The notes: generated by a model from the sequence alone, not told the origin. Shown: positions 53,255-62,392, counted from the stretch's first letter. The stretch is DNA of 64,000 bases from Pseudomonas sp. CCC3.1 (GCF_034347405.1 NZ_CP133778.1:2852001-2916000), one strand, 5' to 3'. Translations and numbers: made by a program.

Positions 53255-53440
53255 CTGACACGAGGCAGGTCTCCTGGCTTACGGCTGGGGGTCTGCCCTA
53301 GGCAGCCCCATTCCCTGCGCCTTCCCGCTTACAAGCAGTGGCGTGGCAGGGTAAATGACCGTTTACAGTTGCGGGGGCAGCCGCGGCATACCGCGTTCCC
53401 GTCTTAGCTTCGCGTTGCGAAGAACCTCGAACGTGCAAGG
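53255..53440 (-). ncRNA. Cobalamin riboswitch (B12 element)
   Basis: On the minus strand the conserved parts appear in order: GGGAACGCGG, GGTATGCCGCGGCTGCCCCC, GCAACTGTAAACGG, GCCACTGC, AAGGCGCAGGGAA and the B12 box AAGCCAGGAGACCTGCC (53264-53280). It ends about 100 nt before the chosen cobW start. Cobalamin binding should lower expression of cobW and cobN. Confidence 0.95.
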
Positions 53441-53577
53441 CTACGCAGTGCTTTGTAACAGGTCAATGTTAGCGCTGTACTAGAGGCATCCAAGCCCGCA
53501 GAGTCGATGCCACCCCTTCGTTCAGCCACCGTTCAGCCAATGAAATCGATTCTTGTTTGGCAATACGTATCAATATG

Positions 53578-53604
53578 TTACAAATTGACACTATCAATTC
53601 GTAA
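53578..53604. promoter_or_regulatory. Near-perfect dyad before the iron uptake operon, probable operator
   Basis: TTACAAATTGA and TCAATTCGTAA face each other around CACTA with one mismatch. The dyad ends 15 nt before the efeU-type ATG and overlaps a possible -35 (TTGACA). It does not resemble the Fur box. A specific repressor is suggested, but none is encoded next to it. Confidence 0.6.
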
Positions 53605-53619
53605 CGCGGTGTTCTGCCC

Positions 53620-54462
53620 ATGCTGGTTCCATTTCTGATCATGCTGCGCGAAGGTATCGAAGCCGCGCTTATCGTCGGCATCATTGCCAGTTACCTCAAG
53701 CAAACCGGGCGTGGGCAGTGGATGCCTGCGGTCTGGATTGGGGTTTTCCTCGCCGCCGCCTTGTCGCTGCTGGTCGGCGGTGGCCTGGAACTGATGAGCG
53801 CCGAATTCCCGCAAAAACAGCAGGAATTGTTCGAAGGCATCGTCGGCCTGATCGCCGTTGGCATTCTCAGCTCCATGGTGTTCTGGATGCGCAAGGTCGC
53901 CCGCTCGATCAAGCATTCTCTGCACACCTCTCTCGACCACGCCCTCGCCGGCTCCAAACATCAAGTCACCGCGCTGATTGCCATGGTGTTTTTTGCAGTG
54001 GCACGTGAAGGGCTGGAAACCGTGTTTTTCCTGCTCGCGGTGTTCCAGCAAAGCGAAGGTCCGGCCGCACCTCTGGGCGCCCTGCTCGGGCTGATTCTGG
54101 CGATCTTCGTGGGCTTTGCTATTTATAGCGGCAGCATGCGCCTGAACCTGGGGCTGTTTTTCCGCTGGACCGGGCTGTTCATTCTGGTGGTCGCCGCTGG
54201 CATTTTGGCCAATTCGGTGCAAGCCCTGCACGAAGCCGGGCTGTGGAATCACCTGCAAGACGTGGTCTTCGACATTAGCGCCACGCTGCCGATGGACGGC
54301 CCGCTGGGTTCGATCCTGGCCGGGATGTTCGGCTATCAAGACGCACCCACTGTCAGTGTGATCGGCGCCTATGTGATTTATCTGGTGGTGACGTTGGTGA
54401 TGTTCTTCCGCTCCCCGGCACCGCCCAAAGCCATCCAACCCTCTTCAGTGACGAACTCATAA
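53620..54462 (+). CDS. efeU: FTR1/EfeU-type iron permease
   Basis: A 280-residue membrane protein with seven predicted helices and both REXXE iron motifs of the family: LREGIEAALIVG near residue 10 and AREGLETVFFLLAV near residue 130. It starts with MLVPFLIMLREG, the usual N-terminus. EfeU takes up ferric iron produced by the EfeO/EfeB partners in the periplasm. It is first in a four-gene operon (9 nt to the next gene) and is preceded by a near-perfect dyad instead of a clear Fur box. Confidence 0.95.
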   Translation: MLVPFLIMLREGIEAALIVGIIASYLKQTGRGQWMPAVWIGVFLAAALSLLVGGGLELMSAEFPQKQQELFEGIVGLIAVGILSSMVFWMRKVARSIKHSLHTSLDHALAGSKHQVTALIAMVFFAVAREGLETVFFLLAVFQQSEGPAAPLGALLGLILAIFVGFAIYSGSMRLNLGLFFRWTGLFILVVAAGILANSVQALHEAGLWNHLQDVVFDISATLPMDGPLGSILAGMFGYQDAPTVSVIGAYVIYLVVTLVMFFRSPAPPKAIQPSSVTNS

Positions 54463-54470
54463 GGTCCTGC

Positions 54471-55664
54471 ATGTCTACCCCTGCAAGCGGTACACCCCCA
54501 CGCGCGCTGCGCTGGGCTGTGGCCGGCTCGGTGATCGTAATGATCGCGGCCGGCGGGTTGTTCTACTACGCCTCGCAACTGGCTGCGGCCAAGCGCAAGG
54601 TGCACAGCAATGAAATCACCGTAACGATTCACCCTCACAGTTGTGAACCCAACGCCCTGACCGTGCCCGCCGGCTTTAACAGTTTCCGTATCGTCAACGC
54701 CTCGGAACGTGCCGTCGAATGGGAAATCCTTGACGGCGTGCTAGTGATCGAAGAGCGCGAGAACATTGCTCCCGGTCTCAGCCAGGTGATCAACGCCAAC
54801 CTCGCGCCCGGTGATTACGCCATTACCTGCGGCCTGCTCAGCAACCCGCGCGGCACCCTGCACGTCACACCGACCGCGGAATCGGAAGCCAACGCCAAGG
54901 CGCGCCCATCCATGGTGGCGTTCATTGGCCCTTTGTCAGAGTTCCGGGTGTACTTGAGCAGCCAGGGCAACGCGCTGATCAAGGCTGTTGACGCCTTGTC
55001 GCAAGCGATTGCCAGCGGCGACTTGCAGCAGGCACAGGCCCTTTATGTACCGGCACGCGAGGCCTATCAGCGCCTGGCCCCGGCCGCACAACGCCTGGCT
55101 GAACTGGACAACGCCATCAACGCCCGCGCCGATTACTTCGAAAAACGCGAACAAGACCCAGGCTTCAGTGGTTTTCATCGCCTCGAATACGGCCTGTTTG
55201 AGCAACACAGCACCCAAGGCCTGGCGCCGATTGCCGAGCAATTGCAAGCCAATGCGTTACTGCTCAAGCAACAACTGCTGGCGCAATCGCTGCCGCCTGA
55301 ACAGTTGGTCAATATTGTTTCGCGCACATTGCACAACCTGGCGGACACCCGTGCCGCCAGCGGCGAAGAAGAGCGTTACAGCCACATCGACCTGAACGGT
55401 TTCGCCGCCAACCTTCAAACCACGCGCAAGGTGGTCGATCTGCTGCGCCCGTTACTGGCCAAAAACAATGCCGACATTCTGCTCAACATTGATACCGCCA
55501 GCTCCGCGCTTGAAGCCGTACTCAGCGGCCTGAAAACCGATAAAGGCTACCTCACGTACGACACGGTGAGCGCGGCCCAGCGTCAAGAAATCAGTAACAA
55601 GGCCAAGGCTCTGGCCGATGCACTCGATGGAATCGATCCAGCCCTCGGCCTTTCCGGCCTGTAA
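54471..55664 (+). CDS. efeO: EfeO: cupredoxin plus imelysin/M75 iron-binding protein
   Basis: A 397-residue protein anchored or exported by an N-terminal helix (WAVAGSVIVMIAAGGLFYYA). Residues 40-130 are a cupredoxin-like domain (VTIHPHSCEPNALTVPAGFN, FRIVNASERAVEWEIL, GDYAITCGLLSNPRGTLHV) with Cys and His ligand candidates. Residues 150-395 are the M75 imelysin-type helical domain with the HxxE motif in GFHRLEYGLFEQ and RYSHIDLNGFAANL. EfeO is thought to bind and pass ferric iron to EfeU. It starts with AAGG a few nt upstream, 9 nt after efeU. Confidence 0.93.
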   Translation: MSTPASGTPPRALRWAVAGSVIVMIAAGGLFYYASQLAAAKRKVHSNEITVTIHPHSCEPNALTVPAGFNSFRIVNASERAVEWEILDGVLVIEERENIAPGLSQVINANLAPGDYAITCGLLSNPRGTLHVTPTAESEANAKARPSMVAFIGPLSEFRVYLSSQGNALIKAVDALSQAIASGDLQQAQALYVPAREAYQRLAPAAQRLAELDNAINARADYFEKREQDPGFSGFHRLEYGLFEQHSTQGLAPIAEQLQANALLLKQQLLAQSLPPEQLVNIVSRTLHNLADTRAASGEEERYSHIDLNGFAANLQTTRKVVDLLRPLLAKNNADILLNIDTASSALEAVLSGLKTDKGYLTYDTVSAAQRQEISNKAKALADALDGIDPALGLSGL

Positions 55665-55681
55665 TTGCAGACGAGACGTAC

Positions 55682-56995
55682 ATGAGCGATTCAGACAACA
55701 GCCCTAGCGAATTCAATCTGCAACGCCGCCGCGTGCTCCTCGGTATGGGGGTCGCAGGTGCCGCACTGGCTGGCAGCGCCCTGAGTTGCCCGGCCATGGC
55801 GGCCAGCGCCAACGCGCAAGTCACCCAGGCGCCCAGCAGCGACAAGACCCAGGACCATCACGCGTTCCACGGCCAACACCAGAACGGCATCGTAACCCCG
55901 CGCCCCGCAGCAGGCATGCTCGTGTCCTTTGATGTGCTGGCCAGCGACCGCAAAGACCTGGAGCGCCTGTTCCGCACCTTGAATGAGCGCATTGCGTTCC
56001 TGACCAAAGGCGGCCCAGTACCCCAGGTCGACCCCAAGTTACCGCCAACCGACTCCGGCATTCTCGGCCCGGTCGTCACCCCGGACAACCTGACGGTGAC
56101 GGTGTCGGTCGGCGAGTCGCTGTTCGATGAGCGCTTCGGCCTGAGCAGCGTCAAGCCCAAGCGTCTGAGCCGCATGCAGGGCTTTCCCAACGATGCGCTG
56201 GAGCCCGCACTCTGCCACGGCGATCTGAGCCTGCAGTTTTGCGCCAATACCGCCGACACCAACATTCACGCTCTGCGCGACATCGTGAAAAACCTGCCGG
56301 ACTTGCTGCTGGTGCGTTGGAAGCAAGAAGGTACTGTGCCGCCGCAAGCCCCAACGAAGCCGGGCGTACCGCCACAGAGCGCGCGCAACTTTTTGGGTTT
56401 CCGTGATGGCTCGGCCAACCCGGACTCCAATAACAACGCTGTGATGAACACCATTGTCTGGGTCCAGCCGGGCAGCGACGAACCGCATTGGGCAGTGGAT
56501 GGCAGCTATCAAGCGGTGCGCATCATTCGCAATTTTGTTGAACGCTGGGACCGCACCCCTCTGCAAGAGCAACAAAGCATCTTCGGCCGCAACAAGGCCA
56601 GTGGCGCGCCGATGGATGGCCAGCACGAGACCGACGTTCCGGATTACAGCAAAGACCCCGAAGGCAAGGTCACCAAGCTGGACGCTCACATCCGCCTGGC
56701 CAACCCGCGCACTGCCGAAACCAGCAACAGCTTGATCCTGCGTCGCCCGTTCAACTACTCCAACGGGGTTAACAAAAACGGCCAACTGGACATGGGCTTG
56801 CTGTTCATTTGCTACCAGAGCGATCTGGACAAAGGTTTTATCGCGGTACAGACCCGACTCAACGGTGAGCCTCTGGAGGAATACCTCAAGCCGATTGGCG
56901 GCGGTTACTTCTTCACCTTGCCGGGCGTGCGCAACGATCAGGATTTCATTGGGCGCTCGTTGCTCAATGCCGCTGCACCGCTCACCCGCACTTGA
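55682..56995 (+). CDS. efeB: EfeB: Tat-exported Dyp-type haem peroxidase / deferrochelatase
   Basis: A 437-residue protein with a Tat signal (QRRRVLLGMGVAGAALAGSA, cleavage near PAMA-ASA). The Dyp peroxidase body carries the family motif GFRDGSANP with the distal Asp, the proximal His region, and NSLILRRPFNYSNGV and FICYQSDLDKGFIAVQTRLN near the end. Dyp-type EfeB oxidises ferrous iron, or takes iron from haem, to feed EfeO and EfeU in the periplasm. It lies 18 nt after efeO and 44 nt before the efeM-like gene. Confidence 0.95.
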   Translation: MSDSDNSPSEFNLQRRRVLLGMGVAGAALAGSALSCPAMAASANAQVTQAPSSDKTQDHHAFHGQHQNGIVTPRPAAGMLVSFDVLASDRKDLERLFRTLNERIAFLTKGGPVPQVDPKLPPTDSGILGPVVTPDNLTVTVSVGESLFDERFGLSSVKPKRLSRMQGFPNDALEPALCHGDLSLQFCANTADTNIHALRDIVKNLPDLLLVRWKQEGTVPPQAPTKPGVPPQSARNFLGFRDGSANPDSNNNAVMNTIVWVQPGSDEPHWAVDGSYQAVRIIRNFVERWDRTPLQEQQSIFGRNKASGAPMDGQHETDVPDYSKDPEGKVTKLDAHIRLANPRTAETSNSLILRRPFNYSNGVNKNGQLDMGLLFICYQSDLDKGFIAVQTRLNGEPLEEYLKPIGGGYFFTLPGVRNDQDFIGRSLLNAAAPLTRT

Positions 56996-57038
56996 TCTCA
57001 ACCCCAACCTAAACCTAAAACACACCGGATACAGTCCC

Positions 57039-57863
57039 ATGAAGAAGACGCCGCTCGCACTGCTCATCGCTCTAGGTTTGCTGCACACCCCGCTCTCGGT
57101 ATTCGCGGCGACTGCACCCCTGGATCTGGTGCAACCTATTTCCGACTACAAAATTTACGTCACTGAAGAAATCGACACCCTGGCGCAAGAAACCCAGAAA
57201 TTCACCGACGCCATTAAAAAAGGCGACCTGGCCACTGCGAAGAAGCTCTACGCACCGACCCGCGTGCACTATGAGTCGATTGAGCCGATTGCCGAACTGT
57301 TCAGTGACCTCGATGCCTCCATCGACTCCCGGGTTGATGACCACGAAAAAGGCGTGACCGCTGAAGACTTCACCGGTTTTCACCGCATTGAATACACCCT
57401 GTTCTCCGAGAACAGCACCAAAGGCCTGGACGCCCTGGCTGACAAGCTCAACACCGACGTCAAAGACCTGCAAACCCGCGTGGCCGGTCTGACCTTCCCG
57501 CCCGAGAAAGTGGTAGGCGGTGCTGCCGCACTGATGGAAGAAGTTGCCGCGACCAAGATTTCCGGCGAAGAAGACCGCTACAGCCACACCGACCTGTATG
57601 ACTTCCAGGGCAACGTAGACGGCGCGAAGAAAATTTTTGATTTGTTCCGTCCGCAAATCGCCGCGAACGACAAGGCATTTGTCGCCAAGGTCGACAAAAA
57701 CTTCGCCACCGTTGACAAGATTCTGGCCAAATACAAAACCAAAGAGGGTGGTTTTGAGACCTACGACAAAGTCAAAGATAACGATCGCAAGGCGCTGGTC
57801 GGCCCGGTCAACACCCTGGCCGAAGACTTGTCGACCTTGCGCGGCAAGCTGGGCTTGAACTAA
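57039..57863 (+). CDS. EfeM/EfeO-like imelysin-family iron-binding protein (M75 only)
   Basis: I chose the ATG at 57039, where a signal peptide begins (MKKTPLALLIALGLLHTPLS, cleavage near VFA-ATA); the frame is open upstream inside efeB. The 274-residue product has only the M75 domain and no cupredoxin. HxxE lies in FTGFHRIEYTLFSENS and the second conserved part in GEEDRYSHTDLYDFQGNVDG. It closely resembles the second half of the efeO product in the same operon and probably arose by duplication or domain loss. It may be a second iron carrier between EfeB and EfeU. Confidence 0.9.
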   Translation: MKKTPLALLIALGLLHTPLSVFAATAPLDLVQPISDYKIYVTEEIDTLAQETQKFTDAIKKGDLATAKKLYAPTRVHYESIEPIAELFSDLDASIDSRVDDHEKGVTAEDFTGFHRIEYTLFSENSTKGLDALADKLNTDVKDLQTRVAGLTFPPEKVVGGAAALMEEVAATKISGEEDRYSHTDLYDFQGNVDGAKKIFDLFRPQIAANDKAFVAKVDKNFATVDKILAKYKTKEGGFETYDKVKDNDRKALVGPVNTLAEDLSTLRGKLGLN

Positions 57864-57913
57864 AAACCCTGTAATCAGCAATGCTGCTCACTTAGGCGTT
57901 ACGCACGGCCAAC

Positions 57914-57981
57914 TGTAGGAGCGAGCTTGCCTCGCGATCTTTTGATCCTTGAAAAGATCGCGAGACAAGCTCGCTCCTACA
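57914..57981. repeat. REP-like inverted repeat
   Basis: TGTAGGAGCGAGCTTGCCTC and GAGACAAGCTCGCTCCTACA face each other around GCGATCTTTTGATCC. It is the same element as 48231-48297. It lies 50 nt after the efe operon and probably marks its 3' end. Confidence 0.9.
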
Positions 57982-58488
57982 AGATTGGCGTTCACTTAAG
58001 AGAACAGACTGGCTGTCTATCGGCGCCAATCGATGTGATGCACATCACATATCTGCAGGTTGGCGCTGCAGGTTTTTTAACGTTAAAAAATCTGCTTTTT
58101 GTTTAAGCATTGACACACGTCACTGTTTAAATTCGTTAAGTTCCTATCAATATTTGCATTCGTAACACTCCCGCTATTCATCACCAAAGCTGCTGTTTAA
58201 GCGCTATTCATTGGTTCCTGAATAGCACCTGTCTAGCGGTTAGAAAAAACACACACTTGATCTAACTTTCATAGGTTTTTCACAATAGTGCGTTTAACGT
58301 ATGCCTCATCTAGCGGGGGTAGCCCCAATAGTTTGCAACAAAATCATGTAGATAACGTAGTTCGATGACTTTACCTTCGTCAGTTTTAAGCTTTACTGCC
58401 TGTAGGCGTAGCCTCTCTAGGACGCCCGTATAGGCTGACTTCTGAGACAAGTTATCTTGTGCCATTGAAACTGACTGGAACGAAAATT
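57982..58488. promoter_or_regulatory. Arn operon upstream region with a Vfr/CRP-like site
   Basis: No gene was found in this stretch, which is more AT-rich than its surroundings. ATGTGAT-GCAC-ATCACAT at 58033-58050 is a near-ideal CRP/Vfr site (TGTGA-N6-TCACA). TTGACA with AT-rich sequence follows at about 58110. A short inverted segment near 58400 (TAGGCGTAGCC and its surroundings) may be part of a leader. I did not find a proper PmrA or PhoP box. No arnB gene lies here. Confidence 0.5.
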
Positions 58489-59520
58489 TTGAAACCCTAC
58501 CCTATCCAGTGTGTGTCGATCGTCATTCCGGTCTACAACGAAGAACAGAGCCTGCCCGAATTATTGCGGCGTACCGAGGCGGCCTGTGTCCAGTTAACCC
58601 AACCTTACGAAATCGTACTGGTCGATGACGGCAGCCGCGATCAATCGGCGCAAATCCTCCAGGACGCGGCTGAACGTGAAGGCAGCTCTGTTGTCGCGGT
58701 GATCCTTAACCGCAACTACGGGCAACATGCCGCGATCATGGCCGGCTTCGAAAACTCCAAGGGTGATGTCGTCATTACCCTGGACGCCGACCTGCAGAAC
58801 CCGCCGGAAGAAATCCCGCGCCTGGTCGCTCAAGCAGCCCTGGGCTATGACGTCGTCGGCACCGTGCGCAATAACCGTCAAGACTCCGCCTGGCGCCGCT
58901 GGCCGTCACGCCTGATCAACCTTGCGGTGCAACGTTCCACCGGCGTTGCCATGAGCGACTACGGCTGCATGTTGCGCGCTTATCGCCGTTCGATTGTCGA
59001 CGCGATGCTGGCTTGCCGTGAACGCAGCACCTTTATCCCGATTCTCGCCAACAGCTTTGCCCGTCACACCACCGAAGTGTTGGTGCAGCATGCTGAGCGC
59101 GAGCACGGCGATTCAAAATACAGCCCGATGCGCCTGATCAACCTGATGTTCGACTTGATCACGTGCATGACCACCACCCCCTTGCGCCTGCTGAGCATCA
59201 TCGGTTTCAGCATGGCGTTGCTGGGCGGTGTATTCGCCATTCTGCTGATCGTCTTGCGCCTGATCTTTGGCGCTACCTGGGCTGGCGACGGTACGTTTGT
59301 ACTGTTTGCGGTGCTATTCGTATTCACCGGCGGCCAATTTATCGGCATGGGCCTGCTGGGCGAATACCTGGGACGCATGTACAGCGATGTACGTGCACGG
59401 CCACGCTTCTTTATTGAAAAGATCGTGCGCGCCGAGCCTGCTGATGTTTGCGTTACAACCAGTCACTCGTCTTCTACTAGCAACTCGTCTTCTTCTACTT
59501 CGACACAGGTCCAATCATGA
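58489..59520 (+). CDS. arnC: ArnC: undecaprenyl-phosphate 4-deoxy-4-formamido-L-arabinose transferase
   Basis: I chose the TTG at 58489 because ArnC proteins usually start near KPYPIQCVSIVIPVYNEE; a GTG at 58459 adds ten residues. The product has about 343 residues. The GT2 domain has VSIVIPVYNEEQSLPELL, IVLVDDGSRD and VVITLDADLQNPPEEIPRL, and two C-terminal membrane helices (LLSIIGFSMALLGGVFAILL and TFVLFAVLFVFTGGQFIGMG). The last 25 residues are a Ser/Thr-rich tail (SHSSSTSNSSSSTSTQVQS), longer than I expect. ArnC moves formyl-aminoarabinose to undecaprenyl phosphate. Its stop overlaps the arnA start (ATGA). Confidence 0.93.
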   Translation: MKPYPIQCVSIVIPVYNEEQSLPELLRRTEAACVQLTQPYEIVLVDDGSRDQSAQILQDAAEREGSSVVAVILNRNYGQHAAIMAGFENSKGDVVITLDADLQNPPEEIPRLVAQAALGYDVVGTVRNNRQDSAWRRWPSRLINLAVQRSTGVAMSDYGCMLRAYRRSIVDAMLACRERSTFIPILANSFARHTTEVLVQHAEREHGDSKYSPMRLINLMFDLITCMTTTPLRLLSIIGFSMALLGGVFAILLIVLRLIFGATWAGDGTFVLFAVLFVFTGGQFIGMGLLGEYLGRMYSDVRARPRFFIEKIVRAEPADVCVTTSHSSSTSNSSSSTSTQVQS

Positions 59521-61508
59521 GTTTGAAAGCCGTTGTTTTCGCCTATCACGATATTGGCTGCACAGGCATCGAAGCACTGCTCAATGCAGGCTATGAAATC
59601 GCTGCTGTGTTCACCCATGCGGACGATCCCAAGGAAAATAACTTTTACGGCTCTGTGGCCCAACTGTGCGCCCGTAAAGGCATCCCGGTGCACGCGCCGG
59701 AAGACGCTAACCACCCACTGTGGATCGAGCGCATTCGCAAGCTGAATGCCGATTACATCTTCTCGTTCTACTACCGCAACCTGCTGGGCGAAGAACTGTT
59801 GAACAGCGTCAGCAAAGGCGCGTTCAACCTGCACGGTTCCCTGCTGCCGCGCTACCGTGGTCGCGCACCCGCCAACTGGGTGCTGGTCAACGGCGAAACC
59901 GAAACCGGCGTCACCTTGCACCGCATGGTCAAACGCGCCGATGCCGGTGACATTGTTGCCCAGCAGCGCATCAGCATTGAGCGCAGCGACACCGCACTGA
60001 GCCTGCACGCCAAGCTGCGCGAGAGCGCTGCCAACCTGCTGGCCGAAACTTTGCCGGTGCTGCCGGAAGGCAAGCTCAAAGAAACCCCGCAAGACGAATC
60101 CAAGGCCACTTACTTTGGTCGTCGCACCCCGGCTGACGGCTTGCTGCAATGGGCACGCCCGGCTGAAGAACTGTTCAACCTGGTTCGCGCTGTGACCCAA
60201 CCGTACCCGGGCGCTTTCTGCTCCGTGGGCGAACACAAACTGATTGTCTGGGGCGCCGAAGTGGTCGCTGGCAACCAGGGCCATGCACCGGGCCAAGTCA
60301 TCAGCTGCGACCCGCTGCGCATCGCGTGCGGCCAGGACTCTCTGGTCATTACAGCCGGTCAGCGCAACGATAACGGTCTGTACCTGAGCGGCCCGCAACT
60401 GGCCCGCGAACTGGGCCTGGTTGAAGGCTCGCGCCTGCGCGGCAGCGAATCCGGCCGTCCGGCCCGTCGCACCCGCGTCCTGATCCTGGGTGTGAACGGC
60501 TTTATCGGTAACCACCTGTCCGAGCGTCTGCTGCAAGACGACCGTTTTGAAGTGTATGGCCTGGACATTGGCTCCGACGCCATCGATCGCCTGCGCAGCC
60601 ACCCGAACTTCCACTTCGTGGAAGGCGACATCAGCATCCACACCGAGTGGATCGAATACCACATCAAGAAGTGCGACGTCGTACTGCCGCTGGTGGCCAT
60701 CGCCACCCCAATCGAATACACCCGCAACCCGCTGCGCGTGTTCGAACTGGACTTCGAAGAAAACCTCAAGCTGGTTCGTTACTGCGTCAAGTACAACAAG
60801 CGCGTGATCTTCCCGTCCACGTCCGAAGTGTATGGCATGTGCCAGGACAAGAACTTCGACGAAGACACCTCCAACCTGATTGTTGGCCCGATCAACAAGC
60901 AGCGCTGGATCTACTCCGTGTCCAAGCAACTGCTGGACCGCGTGATCTGGGCTTACGGCCAGAAAGGCCTGAAGTTCACCCTGTTCCGTCCGTTCAACTG
61001 GATGGGCCCGCGTCTTGACCGTCTGGACTCTGCTCGTGTTGGCAGCTCGCGCGCCATCACTCAGTTGATCCTGCACCTCGTGGAAGGTACGCCGATCCGC
61101 CTGGTTGACGGTGGCGAGCAAAAACGTTGCTTCACCGACGTGGCGGACGGCATCGAAGCCCTGGCCCGCATCATCGAGAACAAAGACGGCAAGTGTGACG
61201 GCCAGATCATCAACATCGGCAACCCGGAAAACGAAGCCAGTATTCGTGAGCTGGGCGAAGAGTTGCTGCGTCAGTTCGAAGCGCACCCACTGCGTGACAA
61301 CTTCCCGCCGTTTGCCGGTTTCCGCGATGTTGAAAGCCAGTCGTTCTACGGCACCGGCTATCAAGACGTCAGCCACCGCAAACCAAGCGTGGAAAACGCC
61401 CGTCGCCTGATCGACTGGACACCGACCACCGAGCTGAGCGAAACCATCGGCAAGACTCTGGATTTCTTCCTGCGTGAAGCCATGGTTGAAATCGCGGAAA
61501 AACGCTGA
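59517..61508 (+). CDS. arnA: ArnA: bifunctional formyltransferase / UDP-glucuronate decarboxylase
   Basis: A full-length 663-residue ArnA. The formyltransferase half (1-300) has the Asn/His/Asp site: FNLHGSLLPRYRGRAPANWV and KRADAGDIVAQQ. The dehydrogenase half (315-663) begins with the NAD loop LGVNGFIGNHLSER and has the short-chain dehydrogenase YxxxK motif in IYSVSKQLLDRVIWAYGQ and the RPFNWMGPRLD segment. It oxidatively decarboxylates UDP-glucuronate and later formylates UDP-aminoarabinose. The step between, catalysed by ArnB, has no gene in this operon. The gene overlaps arnC by 4 nt and arnD by 1 nt. Confidence 0.97.
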   Translation: MSLKAVVFAYHDIGCTGIEALLNAGYEIAAVFTHADDPKENNFYGSVAQLCARKGIPVHAPEDANHPLWIERIRKLNADYIFSFYYRNLLGEELLNSVSKGAFNLHGSLLPRYRGRAPANWVLVNGETETGVTLHRMVKRADAGDIVAQQRISIERSDTALSLHAKLRESAANLLAETLPVLPEGKLKETPQDESKATYFGRRTPADGLLQWARPAEELFNLVRAVTQPYPGAFCSVGEHKLIVWGAEVVAGNQGHAPGQVISCDPLRIACGQDSLVITAGQRNDNGLYLSGPQLARELGLVEGSRLRGSESGRPARRTRVLILGVNGFIGNHLSERLLQDDRFEVYGLDIGSDAIDRLRSHPNFHFVEGDISIHTEWIEYHIKKCDVVLPLVAIATPIEYTRNPLRVFELDFEENLKLVRYCVKYNKRVIFPSTSEVYGMCQDKNFDEDTSNLIVGPINKQRWIYSVSKQLLDRVIWAYGQKGLKFTLFRPFNWMGPRLDRLDSARVGSSRAITQLILHLVEGTPIRLVDGGEQKRCFTDVADGIEALARIIENKDGKCDGQIINIGNPENEASIRELGEELLRQFEAHPLRDNFPPFAGFRDVESQSFYGTGYQDVSHRKPSVENARRLIDWTPTTELSETIGKTLDFFLREAMVEIAEKR

Positions 61509-62392
61509 TGCAGGCTGGACTACGTATTGATGTCGACACCTACCGAGGCACCCGTGAAGGGGTGCCGCGGTTACTCGAACTGCTCGACGAAGCAGGCATT
61601 AAAGCCACGTTCTTTTTCAGCGTGGGGCCGGACAACATGGGCCGCCATTTATGGCGGCTGATCAAGCCCCAATTTTTCTGGAAAATGATGCGCTCCAAGG
61701 CGGCTAGCCTGTATGGCTGGGATATTTTGCTGGCCGGCACCGCCTGGCCAGGCAAACCTATCGGCAAGGATCTGGGGCACTTGATGCGCCAGACCCTGGC
61801 CGCTGGCCACGAGGTCGGCCTGCACGCTTGGGATCACCATGGCTGGCAGGCCAACACCGGACGCTGGAGCGAGGCGCAACTGATCGAGCAGATTCGCCGG
61901 GGCGTCGACACCCTGAGCGACATTACCGGGCAAGCAGTCGAGTGTTCGGCCGCCGCCGGTTGGCGTGCAGATGAACGCGTAGTCCAGGCCAAAGAAACCT
62001 TTGGCTTTCGTTACAACAGTGATTGCCGCGGGCACAGTCTGTTTCGGCCAAGGTTGGCCGACGGCAGACTGGGCGCGCCGCAAATCCCTGTGGACTTACC
62101 CACTTTCGATGAAGTAGTCGGACCTGAGCTGAGCGCTGCCGACTTCAATTCATACATTCTTGATCGTTTCAGCCCTCAAAAGCTGAATGCGTACACCATT
62201 CATGCAGAAGTAGAAGGGATTCTAATGGCTAATGACTTCCGTCAATTGCTGGCGCAGGCCCGTGCCCGTGACATTCAGTTTCAGCCACTGCGGGACTTGC
62301 TTCCCGCCGATCTCAACAGCCTGCCGGCCGGGCAATTGAGCCGTGGCGTACTGGACGGCCGTGAAGGCTGGCTGGGAGTGCAGAAGCCATGA
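61508..62392 (+). CDS. arnD: ArnD: deformylase of undecaprenyl-phospho-formylaminoarabinose
   Basis: A 294-residue NodB-type polysaccharide deacetylase. The metal site appears as RIDVDTYRGTREGVPRL (Asp) and HAWDHHGWQ (His pair), with SAAAGWRADERVV and NSDCRGHSLFRPRL following. It removes the formyl group before aminoarabinose is passed to lipid A. It begins in the TGATG junction with arnA and ends in ATGA with arnT. Confidence 0.95.
   Translation: MQAGLRIDVDTYRGTREGVPRLLELLDEAGIKATFFFSVGPDNMGRHLWRLIKPQFFWKMMRSKAASLYGWDILLAGTAWPGKPIGKDLGHLMRQTLAAGHEVGLHAWDHHGWQANTGRWSEAQLIEQIRRGVDTLSDITGQAVECSAAAGWRADERVVQAKETFGFRYNSDCRGHSLFRPRLADGRLGAPQIPVDLPTFDEVVGPELSAADFNSYILDRFSPQKLNAYTIHAEVEGILMANDFRQLLAQARARDIQFQPLRDLLPADLNSLPAGQLSRGVLDGREGWLGVQKP

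Noticed and set aside
53521..53620. Fur box before efeU
   Set aside because: No GATAATGATAATCATTATC-like pattern with acceptable match was found; the clear dyad there is of another type.
58120..58150. PmrA-box-like TTTAAATTCGTTAAG before arnC
   Set aside because: The half-sites are 9 bp apart instead of the 11 expected, and flanking bases do not match; kept only as AT-rich promoter sequence.
59463..61376. 637-codon minus-strand frame opposite arnA
   Set aside because: It is fully contained in arnA, which has all expected motifs; the antisense product has no recognisable features.
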